Assembly: GCF_002096845.1 (NCBI RefSeq)
Contig: NZ_NCVK01000002.1
Coordinates: 1 to 60,125, forward strand
Length of the DNA stretch: 60,125 bases
From: Streptococcus mitis
GTDB lineage: Bacteria; Bacillota; Bacilli; Lactobacillales; Streptococcaceae
Reading direction: 5' to 3'
Position numbers and translations under genes: made by a program. Below the pieces are notes generated by a model. The model made no database searches and was not told where the DNA came from. It saw nothing but the letters and a program-made list of their open reading frames with translations. Within the stretch, counting starts at the first letter, position 1; every line of letters starts with the position of its first letter. Below are positions 40,521-48,627 of this stretch, piece after piece.

Positions 40521-40533
40521 CTTATGCCCCCTT

Positions 40534-41217
40534 CTATTTTCCTTTTTTTGAAGTTAAAATCTGAACTCCATCTCGTCCAGCAACGATGACCCTATCCACC
40601 ATTTGGTTGAATAAGCCGTGTTCTACGACACCAACGATATGGTCCAATTCTTGTCCGAAAGCAATTGGATCTTCGATGACATCCAAGGCAAGGTCAATGA
40701 TAAAGTTCTGCATATCCGTCACAAAATGTTGACCGTCTTTTTCACGGAAGCTTGGTTTGTAGCCAGCTCGCTCAAAACGACGAAAGACTTGTTCTGCGCC
40801 ATACTGAACCACTTCTACTGGCAATTTAAAAGCACCTAGTTTTTCGACCAGCTTGCTTTCATCCACCACCCAAATATATTCTTTTGATGGTGTCGCAACA
40901 ACCTTCTCCATCAGAAGAGCACCACCACCGCCTTTGATTCCGTTAAACTGACTATCCACTTCATCCGCGCCATCAACCGTCACATCGACAAAGTCTACTT
41001 GGTCAATAGACTTGAGCGGGATATTAAGGCCTTCAGCCTGTTTACTGGTCACACTAGAGGTCGTTACAGCTGTAATCTGCAAACCTTCTTCCTTGATACG
41101 ACGACCGATTTCTTCGACAAAATAATAGGCAGTCGAGCCTGTTCCAAGTCCAACGACCATTCCATCGCTCACGAACTCAGCAGCCTTGATACCTGCCATT
41201 TTCTTCAAATTTTCCAT
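40534..41217 (-). CDS. rpiA: Ribose-5-phosphate isomerase A
   Basis: A 227-residue enzyme interconverting ribose-5-phosphate and ribulose-5-phosphate. [43 protein letters not shown] (catalytic Asp and Glu) and [13 protein letters not shown] are diagnostic. The open frame reaches 41274, but ATG 41217 (MENLKKMAG), 7 bases after GGAGG, is the start. It is the first gene of the rpiA-deoB-DUF1697-punA operon. Confidence 0.96.
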   Translation of the reverse strand: MENLKKMAGIKAAEFVSDGMVVGLGTGSTAYYFVEEIGRRIKEEGLQITAVTTSSVTSKQAEGLNIPLKSIDQVDFVDVTVDGADEVDSQFNGIKGGGGALLMEKVVATPSKEYIWVVDESKLVEKLGAFKLPVEVVQYGAEQVFRRFERAGYKPSFREKDGQHFVTDMQNFIIDLALDVIEDPIAFGQELDHIVGVVEHGLFNQMVDRVIVAGRDGVQILTSKKGK

Positions 41218-41269
41218 CGATTGACCTCCATCATTCTCAGTTCTTATTTTACTATGAAACCGTTTTTTA

Positions 41270-41307
41270 TTCAAGAAAAAAGATTTAAACAGTATTTTTT
41301 TCTTGAA
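41270..41307. repeat. 12-bp perfect inverted repeat upstream of rpiA
   Basis: TTCAAGAAAAAA (41270-41281) pairs with TTTTTTCTTGAA (41296-41307) across 14 bases. It may be an operator or a weak terminator in the divergent region between rpiA and the small gene at 41421. Confidence 0.5.
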
Positions 41308-41420
41308 TTTCTTTCAAAATATACATTTTCTTTTTACTAAACGAATAAAAATTATAGTCTATCCTAATTTTGAGTACACTAAAAATAGAGCTTAAAACCC
41401 AATTTCAAAAAAGCTAACTG

Positions 41421-41606
41421 ATGAACCCATTAGGTTTGTTTAATCGAGTAAAAGAATTAATCGAAACAAAAGATTTCGAAGTTGCTAAAACATTTGTTGC
41501 AGAAAATCAAGAACAACTTGGAGAATACTTCTCTCAAGCTCAGCAGTTGATTTCTGGTTCAGAAAGTCTAGATGGCCTCGTTGACAAGATTAAAGGATTT
41601 TTCTAA
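41421..41606 (+). CDS. Small conserved-looking helical protein
   Basis: A 61-residue protein starting MNPLGLFNRVKELIETKDF, amphipathic and helical, ending in the basic-aromatic tail KIKGFF. It has no signal or membrane segment and no family I can name. The predicted ribosome site is weak (AAAAAAGC), but TTGAGT, 17 bp and TTAAAA give a possible promoter, and a strong terminator follows, so it looks like a self-contained gene. Confidence 0.6.
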   Translation: MNPLGLFNRVKELIETKDFEVAKTFVAENQEQLGEYFSQAQQLISGSESLDGLVDKIKGFF

Positions 41607-41668
41607 AAATATAAGAGGCTGGCAAAACTCAATTTCAGTAGAAAATGAAATTAATTTTCCCACAATAA

Positions 41669-41715
41669 AACACATAGTGTCAAATTTTTTGTAAATCTGA
41701 TACTATGCGTTTTTA
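41669..41715. terminator. Bidirectional terminator between the small gene and trxB
   Basis: ACACATAGTGTCA and TGATACTATGCGT pair with a long AT loop (about 41669-41711), flanked by TTTTTA on the plus side and an A-rich run on the other. Confidence 0.8.
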
Positions 41716-41718
41716 TAA

Positions 41719-42630
41719 TTAACTATGTTCTGTGATAAATTTATAGGCTTCTTGACCAGCGACAGCTCCATCTCCAACTGCTGTTGTTACTTGGCGAAGG
41801 TCTTTCTGGCGAACATCTCCAACTGCAAAGATACCATCAACTGCAGTTTTCATGTGGTTATCTGTCACAATCCAACCAGCCTGATCTTGGATATTCAATT
41901 CTTTAACAAAATCGCTAAGAGGGTCCAAACCAACATAGATAAAGACACCACCGAAGGCTTTTTCTGTCACTTGACCTGTTTTCACATTTTCAAATACGAC
42001 AGATTCTACTCGGTTTTCACCCTTGATTTCCTTCACTACAGAATCCCAGATAAAGCTGATTTTCTCATTCGCAAAGGCGCGGTCTTGTAAAACCTTTTGG
42101 GCACGAAGTTGGTCACGACGGTGAACAATGGTAACAGTCTTGGCAAAGCGAGTTAAGAAGAGGGCTTCTTCAACAGCTGAATCCCCACCACCAACTACCA
42201 ACAAATCTTGATCACGGAAGAAAGCACCATCACACACGGCACAGTATGAAACACCACGACTATTCAGTTCTTCTTCTCCAGGTACTCCCAAAGGACGGTG
42301 TTTAGAACCAGTCGCTACGATAACGGTACGAGTTTCATATGTTTGGTCATCAGTCATCACTTTCTTAAAATCACCATGATCTTGGACATTTTCAACATAA
42401 CCATAAATGTGCTCAACACCAAGATTTTCAAGTGGTTCAAACATCTTTTCAGCCAATTCAGGCCCACTAATATTAGCGTATCCTGGGTAATTTTCAATAT
42501 CAGATGTATTATTCATCTGACCACCTGGCAGACCACCTTCAATCAAGGCTACTTTCAAATTGCTTCGAGCAGCATACAAGGCTGCAGTCATACCCGCAGG
42601 TCCAGCACCGATAATAATAGTATCGTACAT
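41719..42630 (-). CDS. trxB: Thioredoxin-disulfide reductase
   Basis: A 303-residue flavoenzyme reducing thioredoxin with NADPH. The FAD motif IIGAGPAGMTAALYAARS, the redox-active CAVCDGAFF (Cys-x-x-Cys near residue 134), NADPH motif VVGGGDSAVEEALFL and the second FAD motif GIFAVGDVR are present. It has low-molecular-weight bacterial length. It is followed by the terminator at 41669-41715. Upstream is the short DUF4059 gene on the same strand. Confidence 0.97.
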   Translation of the reverse strand: MYDTIIIGAGPAGMTAALYAARSNLKVALIEGGLPGGQMNNTSDIENYPGYANISGPELAEKMFEPLENLGVEHIYGYVENVQDHGDFKKVMTDDQTYETRTVIVATGSKHRPLGVPGEEELNSRGVSYCAVCDGAFFRDQDLLVVGGGDSAVEEALFLTRFAKTVTIVHRRDQLRAQKVLQDRAFANEKISFIWDSVVKEIKGENRVESVVFENVKTGQVTEKAFGGVFIYVGLDPLSDFVKELNIQDQAGWIVTDNHMKTAVDGIFAVGDVRQKDLRQVTTAVGDGAVAGQEAYKFITEHS

Positions 42631-42688
42631 ATAGATTCCTTCTTTCTTGTTGTAACTATCTTTATTCTAACTCTTTCTTGTCAATCAA

Positions 42689-42728
42689 GCAAGGATTATG
42701 CCTTGAAAGCAAGGATTATGCCTTGAAA
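42689..42728. repeat. Perfect 20-bp tandem duplication at the DUF4059 stop codon
   Basis: The 20 bases at 42689-42708 are repeated without change at 42709-42728. The second copy includes the last codons and stop of the DUF4059 gene (stop at 42718-42716). The duplication adds a second copy of the gene end downstream of the real stop. Confidence 0.9.
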
Positions 42729-42952
42729 ACAAGAATTAAACTCATAACCGCAAAGGATAATACTGGAACAACCAAAACCCCAATCATAATCATATCATAG
42801 AGATGGGCTTGGCGAGCCTTGGCTGTCTTATCAACTCCCGACATGGCTCTCAGTCCAATCCAAATCCCTAAAAAAATCAGGACAAGGATGGTGGTCAAGA
42901 TCAAACTCTCGAAATATAAAGAAAATAGTTGCAGTAGCATGATTTCTCTCAT
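42716..42952 (-). CDS. DUF4059-like small membrane protein
   Basis: A 78-residue protein with two membrane helices (YFESLILTTILVLIFLGIWIGL and MIMIGVLVVPVLSFAVMSLILVF) separated by a basic loop GVDKTAKARQAH. It matches the streptococcal DUF4059 family, found next to trxB. Function unknown. ATG 42940 (MLLQLFSLYF) is an alternative start. It lies between the amino-acid ABC transporter genes and trxB on the same strand. Confidence 0.7.
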   Translation of the reverse strand: MREIMLLQLFSLYFESLILTTILVLIFLGIWIGLRAMSGVDKTAKARQAHLYDMIMIGVLVVPVLSFAVMSLILVFKA

Positions 42953-43017
42953 TTCTATCTTTTTTAAAGAGTAAACTCAGCTAGTCCAGCTAACTGAGTT
43001 TTCCTTTATCTATTATA

Positions 43018-43761
43018 TCAAATATAAGTCCGTTTGTAACTAGCGAAGAATTCTTTTGTCCGCTCTTCTTTAGGATGGTGGATAATCTCATCCGGTGTTC
43101 CAGACTCAATGATTTTCCCCTTATCTAAGAAGAGAATCTTATCAGCCACTTGGGCTACAAAGGACATGTCATGACTAACCAAAATCATGGTTTGACCTGA
43201 CTTAGCAGCATCTGCAATAGACTTTTCTACTTCACCGACCAATTCTGGGTCAAGGGCTGAAGTTGGTTCGTCTAAGAGCAAGACATCTGGTTTCATAGCA
43301 AGCGCACGCGCTAGGGCAACCCGTTGCTTCTGTCCACCTGATAAATGTCGAGGGTAATGGTTTTCACGGTCAGAAAGTCCAACCTTAGCCAACTCTTCCT
43401 TGGCAATCTTAGTCGCTTCTTGGTCAGATAATTTCTTGACAACAACCAAGCCTTCTTTCACATTATCAAGTGCTGTTCGGCGTTCAAACAAATTAAACTG
43501 TTGGAAAACCATAGACAGCTTACGGCGTAGGGCAAGGATTTCTTCTTGAGTGATTTTAGAAAAATCAACTGAGAAATCATCAATCTGAATAGAGCCACTG
43601 TCAGGTGTTTCAAGATAATTGAGACTGCGAAGGAAGGTTGATTTTCCAGCTCCTGAAGAACCAATCAAGGCTACAACTTCCCCTTTTTGAATATCCAAGT
43701 CCAGATGATCTAAGACAGTCTGTCCTGAAAAGGATTTGCTTAAATTCGAAATCTTAATCAT
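43018..43761 (-). CDS. Amino-acid ABC transporter ATP-binding protein
   Basis: A 247-residue ATPase of the polar amino-acid uptake family (GlnQ-like). Walker A LIGSSGAGKSTFLRSLNYLE, Q-loop MVFQQFNLFERRTALDNV, signature HLSGGQKQRVALARALAMKP, Walker B VLLLDEPTSALDPEL and H-loop ILVSHDMSFV are all present. It overlaps the permease gene by one base (TAATG). No binding-protein gene is adjacent, so substrate capture must depend on another locus; cystine or basic amino acids are guesses. Confidence 0.9.
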   Translation of the reverse strand: MIKISNLSKSFSGQTVLDHLDLDIQKGEVVALIGSSGAGKSTFLRSLNYLETPDSGSIQIDDFSVDFSKITQEEILALRRKLSMVFQQFNLFERRTALDNVKEGLVVVKKLSDQEATKIAKEELAKVGLSDRENHYPRHLSGGQKQRVALARALAMKPDVLLLDEPTSALDPELVGEVEKSIADAAKSGQTMILVSHDMSFVAQVADKILFLDKGKIIESGTPDEIIHHPKEERTKEFFASYKRTYI

Positions 43762-44561
43762 TAACGAAGATCTCCTTTCACATCTGTTTGCACTGTATCG
43801 GGTGCAGAAATAGCCATTTTTCTCTCGATGAAGCGACCGAGACTTTCAATTCCGATATTGACTACCCAATAAACAAGGGCAACGGAGATAAAGCGTTCAA
43901 AATAGCGGTAATCAGCACCACCTAAAATCTGAGCTTGGGCAAAAACTTCCACAACACCCGCACTAAAGGCTAGGGAAGTTCCCTTGGTCAAGCCGATGAG
44001 GGAGTTAATTAAGGTTGGAGTAGCTACCACCGCTGCATTTGGAATAATCACTCGACGATAAACTTGCGCTCGGGTCATACCCAGACTTCGTGCCGCCTCA
44101 ATCTCACCAGGATTGACTGAGAGAATGGCTGCACGAATGGTTTCACTAGCATAAGCTGCCTCATTAAAGGCAAAGGCGACAATGGCAAAAGCAGCGGCTG
44201 GAATCGCATTGATATTGAGACCAGTTCCCCATTGCTGATTGAGGGCTTTTAAAGCCAACGGAATTCCGTAGTAGGTCAACATGAGTTGCACCAAAATCGG
44301 TGTCCCTTTTAAGAAGCTAACAAAGAATGCCTGCAAGGGATATAAAATCTTGACACGATTGATTTTCACAATGGCAAAAAGAAGTGCCAAAATCAAGCCA
44401 AAAAGGGCACCACCAATGGTCAACATAATCGTTGTTGGAAGTTGTTGGACAATTCTCGGAATTCCATCAAAGACCGAACGCAAGCTAAAAAGCTTGCCAT
44501 CCGGAATCAATTGCATCAAGTTTTGGTACCAATCTGATGCTAAAATCGTTGTAACATTCAT
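43761..44561 (-). CDS. Amino-acid ABC transporter permease
   Basis: A 266-residue permease of the His/Glu/Gln/Arg family with five or six helices. The EAA-type motif NPGEIEAARSLGMTRAQVYRRVIIPNA near residue 165 contacts the ATPase encoded downstream, with which it overlaps by one base. PILVQLMLTYYGIPLAL and AFIFNEAAYASE-like sequences are typical. AGGAGAGG precedes the ATG. It functions as a two-gene importer core whose binding protein is elsewhere. Confidence 0.9.
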   Translation of the reverse strand: MNVTTILASDWYQNLMQLIPDGKLFSLRSVFDGIPRIVQQLPTTIMLTIGGALFGLILALLFAIVKINRVKILYPLQAFFVSFLKGTPILVQLMLTYYGIPLALKALNQQWGTGLNINAIPAAAFAIVAFAFNEAAYASETIRAAILSVNPGEIEAARSLGMTRAQVYRRVIIPNAAVVATPTLINSLIGLTKGTSLAFSAGVVEVFAQAQILGGADYRYFERFISVALVYWVVNIGIESLGRFIERKMAISAPDTVQTDVKGDLR

Positions 44562-44718
44562 AAAAACATCCTCTCCTGATAATGATTCATTCTACCATAC
44601 TTCTGCCGTCAATGAAATTATTTGCTACGGTCAGGTACAGACTTTGTCTACCTACTAGTTTATCATACTTTGAAACAGGGAGGCTATATATTTTATCTAT
44701 CAAAGAGATAAGTAAAAA

Positions 44719-45075
44719 CTATCTCAATCCCAATTCTTCATAAGCTTTTCGATAACCGATTTGCTTAACAGTTCCATTTTCTACTAAAATGGGCCGTTTT
44801 AACAACATACCGTCACTTGCTAGCAACTCAGCCGCTTCTTGGTTTGACAGACTTCCTACCTTATCTTTCAATCCTAATTCACGGTATTTGATCCCACTGG
44901 TGTTGAAAAATTGCTTCAACTCAAAACCTGAGGTCTCTAGCCAGTTTAAAATGACTTCTTGGCTAGGTGTTTCTTCAACGATGTGAACGGCTTTATAGTC
45001 CACACCGAGTTGGTTTAATTCTTGTTTTGCTTTTTTACAAGTTGAACATTTTGGGTATTCGATAAATTCTAACAT
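44719..45075 (-). CDS. ArsC/Spx-family protein
   Basis: A protein of about 118 residues with a thioredoxin-like ArsC fold: MLEFIEYPKCSTCKKAKQEL with the CSTC redox pair near residue 10, LKQFFNTSGIKYRELGLKDK and LLKRPILVENGTVKQIGY. This YffB-like group is distinct from Spx regulators, whose motif is Cys-x-x-Cys in a different context; arsenate reduction is not certain. GTG 45084 overlaps the ogt stop as GTGA and is an alternative start; ATG 45075 gives the family N-terminus. Confidence 0.8.
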   Translation of the reverse strand: MLEFIEYPKCSTCKKAKQELNQLGVDYKAVHIVEETPSQEVILNWLETSGFELKQFFNTSGIKYRELGLKDKVGSLSNQEAAELLASDGMLLKRPILVENGTVKQIGYRKAYEELGLR

Positions 45076-45080
45076 ATGTT

Positions 45081-45599
45081 TCACTTTCTATTGTTTATAT
45101 CTTTAAAATCTACTCCTTCATGCTCCAAGAGCCAGGCTTTCTTTTCCACTCCTGCAGCATAACCTGTCAGACGCTTGCCTGCTCCCAGCACACGATGACA
45201 AGGTACTAGGATAGACCACGGATTGCGTCCCACTGCTCCACCAATTGCTTGAGCAGAAGGCACTTGTAGGTCTTTCGCTATTTGTCCATAGGTCACTGTC
45301 TGACCATAAGGAATTCCCTGTAAATAGGACCAAACTAGCTTTTCAAAATCCGTTCCGATTGGAGCCAAGGGTAAGTTGGATAAATCCTGAGGTTTGCCTT
45401 TAAAGTAAGCATCTAAGCAAGCAATAACTGGATCTAAAATGGGATGACTAACAACTTCTTCTATTATTTCATACCCTAGTCCCCTCTCAAAATGCTTCTG
45501 CTCATGCACCCAAATGCCATACAGATATTGCTCGTCGGCAACCAAAGACAAGGTTCCTATTGGCGAAAAGTAGAGTATTTTTACGTACTTCTTTTGCAT
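45081..45599 (-). CDS. ogt: Methylated-DNA--protein-cysteine methyltransferase
   Basis: A 172-residue DNA repair protein transferring alkyl groups from O6-methylguanine to its own Cys. The active-site motif ILVPCHRVLGAGKRLTGYAAGVEKK (PCHR) near 135 and the helix-turn-helix TVTYGQIAKDLQVPSAQAIGGAVGRNP are clear. It starts at 45599 with a one-base overlap of the GNAT gene stop, and is followed by the ArsC-like gene; all three seem co-transcribed. Confidence 0.94.
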   Translation of the reverse strand: MQKKYVKILYFSPIGTLSLVADEQYLYGIWVHEQKHFERGLGYEIIEEVVSHPILDPVIACLDAYFKGKPQDLSNLPLAPIGTDFEKLVWSYLQGIPYGQTVTYGQIAKDLQVPSAQAIGGAVGRNPWSILVPCHRVLGAGKRLTGYAAGVEKKAWLLEHEGVDFKDINNRK

Positions 45600-46093
45600 T
45601 ATTTCTTCAATTTTTGATAGGCCAAGCGTTCGCCATCAACTGGAACCTTACCAACCTGTTTAAAACCGAGTTTTTCAAAGATATGCTGCATGACCTTGTT
45701 TGCAACATGCGTATCTAAGCGAAAATCTAGGTAATCAAATCCTTCAATTAAGCCTTCTAGGAAAGTCTGAGCAACCCCCTGTCCCTGGACATCTGCTGCC
45801 ACAGCAATACGGTGAAAGACTAGGTACTCTGACTCCCCAGCTTGCCAGTTGCCTTCATAAATGGCTTCATAGGCTGCCTCTGGACTCTTGGTCACAGCTG
45901 CATAAGCTAGTAGTTCTCCCTCTTCCAAGGCTACGTAGGCTTGACCTGAGATAATATCTTCAATAATAATATCAGCATTTGGATAACCATTTTGCCACTG
46001 GTCACTACCAGCATACGCTAAACATTTTTTAGCATCCTCCATCACTTGCATGATGGCATCTACTTCATTTGGAAAAGCTAAACGAATCTCCAT
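45599..46093 (-). CDS. GNAT-family N-acetyltransferase
   Basis: A 164-residue acetyltransferase: N-terminal EIRLAFPNEVDAIMQVMEDAKK, acetyl-CoA loop VAADVQGQGVAQTFLEGLIE (Q-x-x-G-x-A type) near residue 110, and VMQHIFEKLGFKQVGKVPVDG at the C-terminus. The substrate is unknown. It is the first gene of a GNAT-ogt-arsC-like operon. AAAAGATGGAG gives the ribosome site. Confidence 0.85.
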   Translation of the reverse strand: MEIRLAFPNEVDAIMQVMEDAKKCLAYAGSDQWQNGYPNADIIIEDIISGQAYVALEEGELLAYAAVTKSPEAAYEAIYEGNWQAGESEYLVFHRIAVAADVQGQGVAQTFLEGLIEGFDYLDFRLDTHVANKVMQHIFEKLGFKQVGKVPVDGERLAYQKLKK

Positions 46094-46227
46094 CTTTTCT
46101 CCTCATTTCTGACTAGTTTCTCCCATCATAGCATAATTTAAGTCTTTCTACAAGCAGTTAAAACTTGACTTTATGTTTTTATTATTTTATAATCTAGTTA
46201 TTAAAACTAGATAAAAAGGAGTTGAAA

Positions 46228-46671
46228 ATGAAAACTACCTTTTCCTACCCAAAATGGGTAGAAATCCCAAATATTGACCTCTATCTGGACCAGGTTTTGC
46301 TCTATGTCAATCAGGTCTGCGCCCCTATCTCTCCTGATAAAGACAAGGGCCTAACAGCATCCATGGTCAATAACTATGTCAAACATGGTTACCTGACAAA
46401 GCCTGACAAGAAAAAATACCAACGCCAACAGATTGCCCGTCTGATTGCTATCACAACCCTCAAGTCGGTATTCTCTATTCAAGAAATAGCCCAGACACTG
46501 AATACTCTACAAAGTCAAGTCAGTTCAGAGAAACTCTACGATGCCTTTGTGGACTATATGAACCAAGGAATTGACCCATCTAACCCTATTATACAAAGTA
46601 GCTGCCAAACCGTTAAACTCTATCATCAAACTCTAGCCTTAATCCGTCAGACTGAAGAGGAGAAAATCTAA
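46228..46671 (+). CDS. DUF1836 family protein
   Basis: A protein of about 147 residues with the DUF1836 layout: YLDQVLLYVNQVCAPISPDKDKGLTASMVNNYVKHG and KKYQRQQIARLIAITTLKSVFSIQEI, MerR-like helix-turn-helix architecture. It may act as a DNA-binding regulator; the target is unknown. The frame opens at TTG 46222, but ATG 46228 (MKTTFSYPK) lies 6 bases after AAGGAG and is chosen. Its stop overlaps the hemolysin-III gene start (TAATG). Confidence 0.83.
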   Translation: MKTTFSYPKWVEIPNIDLYLDQVLLYVNQVCAPISPDKDKGLTASMVNNYVKHGYLTKPDKKKYQRQQIARLIAITTLKSVFSIQEIAQTLNTLQSQVSSEKLYDAFVDYMNQGIDPSNPIIQSSCQTVKLYHQTLALIRQTEEEKI

Positions 46672-47318
46672 TGAATACTAGTCTTAAACTCAGCAAACAA
46701 CTCAGTTTTGGAGAGGAGATTGCTAATAGCGTGACCCACGCTGTGGGTGCAGTCATCATGCTCATCTTACTGCCTATTTCATCCACCTATAGTTATGAGG
46801 CACACGGATTTTTATCATCTATCGGGGTTTCCATTTTTGTTATCAGCCTATTTCTCATGTTCCTCTCGTCAACCATTTACCACTCTATGGCCTATGGTTC
46901 GACCCATAAATATGTCTTGAGAATCATTGATCATTCTATGATTTATGTTGCCATTGCTGGCTCTTATACACCTGTAGTACTGACTTTGATGAATAACTGG
47001 TTTGGCTATCTGATTATTGCCATCCAATGGGGAACGACCATCTTTGGTATTCTCTATAAAATCTTTGCTAAAAAAGTCAATGAGAAATTTAGCCTTGCTC
47101 TTTACCTGATTATGGGCTGGTTGGTTCTAGCTATCATTCCTGCCATTATCAGTCAAACAACTCCAATCTTTTGGAGTCTCATGGTAACTGGCGGACTCTG
47201 TTATACAGTTGGGGCTGGATTTTACGCCAAGAAAAAACCTTATTTCCACATGATTTGGCATCTCTTTATCCTAGCAGCATCTGCCCTCCAGTACATTGCC
47301 ATTGTTTATTATATGTAA
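46671..47318 (+). CDS. Hemolysin III / PAQR-like membrane protein
   Basis: A 215-residue protein with seven predicted helices. Family motifs are SFGEEIANSVTHAVGAV (His in the first segment), FLSSTIYHSMAYGSTHKYVLRIIDHSMIYVAIAGSYTP and the C-terminal PYFHMIWHLFILAASALQYIAI. The conserved His and Asp residues form a putative metal-hydrolase site as in PAQR receptors. Despite the name, hemolytic activity is usually unproven. It is co-transcribed with the DUF1836 gene. A terminator follows at 47323-47357. Confidence 0.9.
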   Translation: MNTSLKLSKQLSFGEEIANSVTHAVGAVIMLILLPISSTYSYEAHGFLSSIGVSIFVISLFLMFLSSTIYHSMAYGSTHKYVLRIIDHSMIYVAIAGSYTPVVLTLMNNWFGYLIIAIQWGTTIFGILYKIFAKKVNEKFSLALYLIMGWLVLAIIPAIISQTTPIFWSLMVTGGLCYTVGAGFYAKKKPYFHMIWHLFILAASALQYIAIVYYM

Positions 47319-47322
47319 AAAT

Positions 47323-47357
47323 AGGTTAGGACAAAAAATCCTAACCTCATTTTTTTT
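47323..47357 (+). terminator. Terminator after the hemolysin-III gene
   Basis: AGGTTAGGA (47323-47331) pairs perfectly with TCCTAACCT (47339-47347), followed by CATTTTTTTT. The rest of 47358-47599 shows no convincing gene. Confidence 0.88.
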
Positions 47358-47599
47358 ATTCTCTATGATGTTTTATACTCAATCAAAATCCAAAAATGAC
47401 TCTAGTCCATTTTATAATATCTACTATCGTACCGTCGATTATGGGATACTACTTCCCTACCAGTATATAAATCAGAATAGTTAAATCATAATCATCCGTT
47501 TATGAACCGTACCTAACGAATCAAGACAGACTAATAGCCACATAACAAAAAACGTTTTGAAACATTTTTTGACTGTGATTTCTTTAAATGCATTTTTTC

Positions 47600-48526
47600 C
47601 TAAGGTAAATCATTCCCTGCAGCGATGTAAATTTCATACCATTCTTTTCTTGTTAAGTTAAAGTTTGTCGCTTGGCTAGCTTCTATCAAATGCTTAGGAT
47701 TTGTTGTACCTACGACTGCCTGCATTTTTGCTGGATAACGCAATATCCAAGAAATGGCAATAGTTGAAGGGGTTACTCCATATTTAAAAGCTAAACGATC
47801 AAGTACTTGATTTAAAGCTTGAAATTTCTCATTTCCAACAAAATTCCCTTTAAAATATCCGAACTGCAAGACTGACCAGGCCTGGATAACCATGTCATTT
47901 AATTTGCAGTATTCAAAGACGCTTCCATCACGCAAAGCTGCCTTGTTGCCTTCCATATTAACATGAAAACCTGCTTCAAAACCAGGTGTGAAAGCTGCAC
48001 TTAATTGTAATTGATTAATAGATAGAGGTTGTTTGACTTCTTTCTTCAGCAACTCCATCATCATGGGATTTTGGTTGGACACACCAAAGTATCGAACTTT
48101 ACCTGATTTTTGTAGAATTTCAAAAGCTTCTGCCACTTGGTCAGCTTCCATCAAAGCATCTGGTCGATGAAGAAGCAAGCTATCTAAATAATCAACCTGC
48201 AATCTTTCTAAAATCCCATCAACTGATTGTAATATATACTCTTTTGAAAAATCAAAATAGGTAAATTCTTCTATGCGAATACCACACTTGGACTGAATCC
48301 ACATCTTCTCACGCAAGTCAGGGCGATGTTTTAAGACTTGACCCAGTAATTCTTCGCAACGTCCACGACCATAGATATCTGCCAAGTCAAAGGCATTGAT
48401 TCCGACAGATAAGGCTGTTTCAACCAGTCCCTCAACTTCTTTAACCGACTTGTCACTGGTTCGCATCATACCAAGGACAATTTCTGATAGTTCTCTTTTC
48501 TCTTGTCCAAATGAAATGTATTTCAT
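47600..48526 (-). CDS. Aldo/keto reductase family oxidoreductase
   Basis: A reductase of about 308 residues: GINAFDLADIYGRGRCEELLGQVLK (catalytic Asp and Tyr), KCGIRIEEF (Lys), DSLLLHRPDALM (His) and the NADP-binding C-terminal VVGTTNPKHLIEASQATN. YdhF-type aldo/keto reductase; the substrate is unknown. The frame opens at 48577, but ATG 48526 (MKYISFGQEKREL), 8 bases after GGAGG, is preferred. It lies directly after metG on the same strand but beyond a terminator. Confidence 0.88.
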   Translation of the reverse strand: MKYISFGQEKRELSEIVLGMMRTSDKSVKEVEGLVETALSVGINAFDLADIYGRGRCEELLGQVLKHRPDLREKMWIQSKCGIRIEEFTYFDFSKEYILQSVDGILERLQVDYLDSLLLHRPDALMEADQVAEAFEILQKSGKVRYFGVSNQNPMMMELLKKEVKQPLSINQLQLSAAFTPGFEAGFHVNMEGNKAALRDGSVFEYCKLNDMVIQAWSVLQFGYFKGNFVGNEKFQALNQVLDRLAFKYGVTPSTIAISWILRYPAKMQAVVGTTNPKHLIEASQATNFNLTRKEWYEIYIAAGNDLP

Positions 48527-48597
48527 GGCTTCTTCCTCCGTTTTCTTCATTATAAAGCAGAATGACACTTTTATCAACTGCTATCTCATAAAAGAAA

Positions 48598-48622
48598 AGA
48601 ACCAGCTTAAACTGGTCCTTTT
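48598..48622 (-). terminator. Terminator after metG
   Basis: GAACCAG (48599-48605) pairs with CTGGTCC (48612-48618) with one wobble. TTTTCTTTT follows on the minus strand. Confidence 0.75.
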
Positions 48623-48627
48623 AAATC

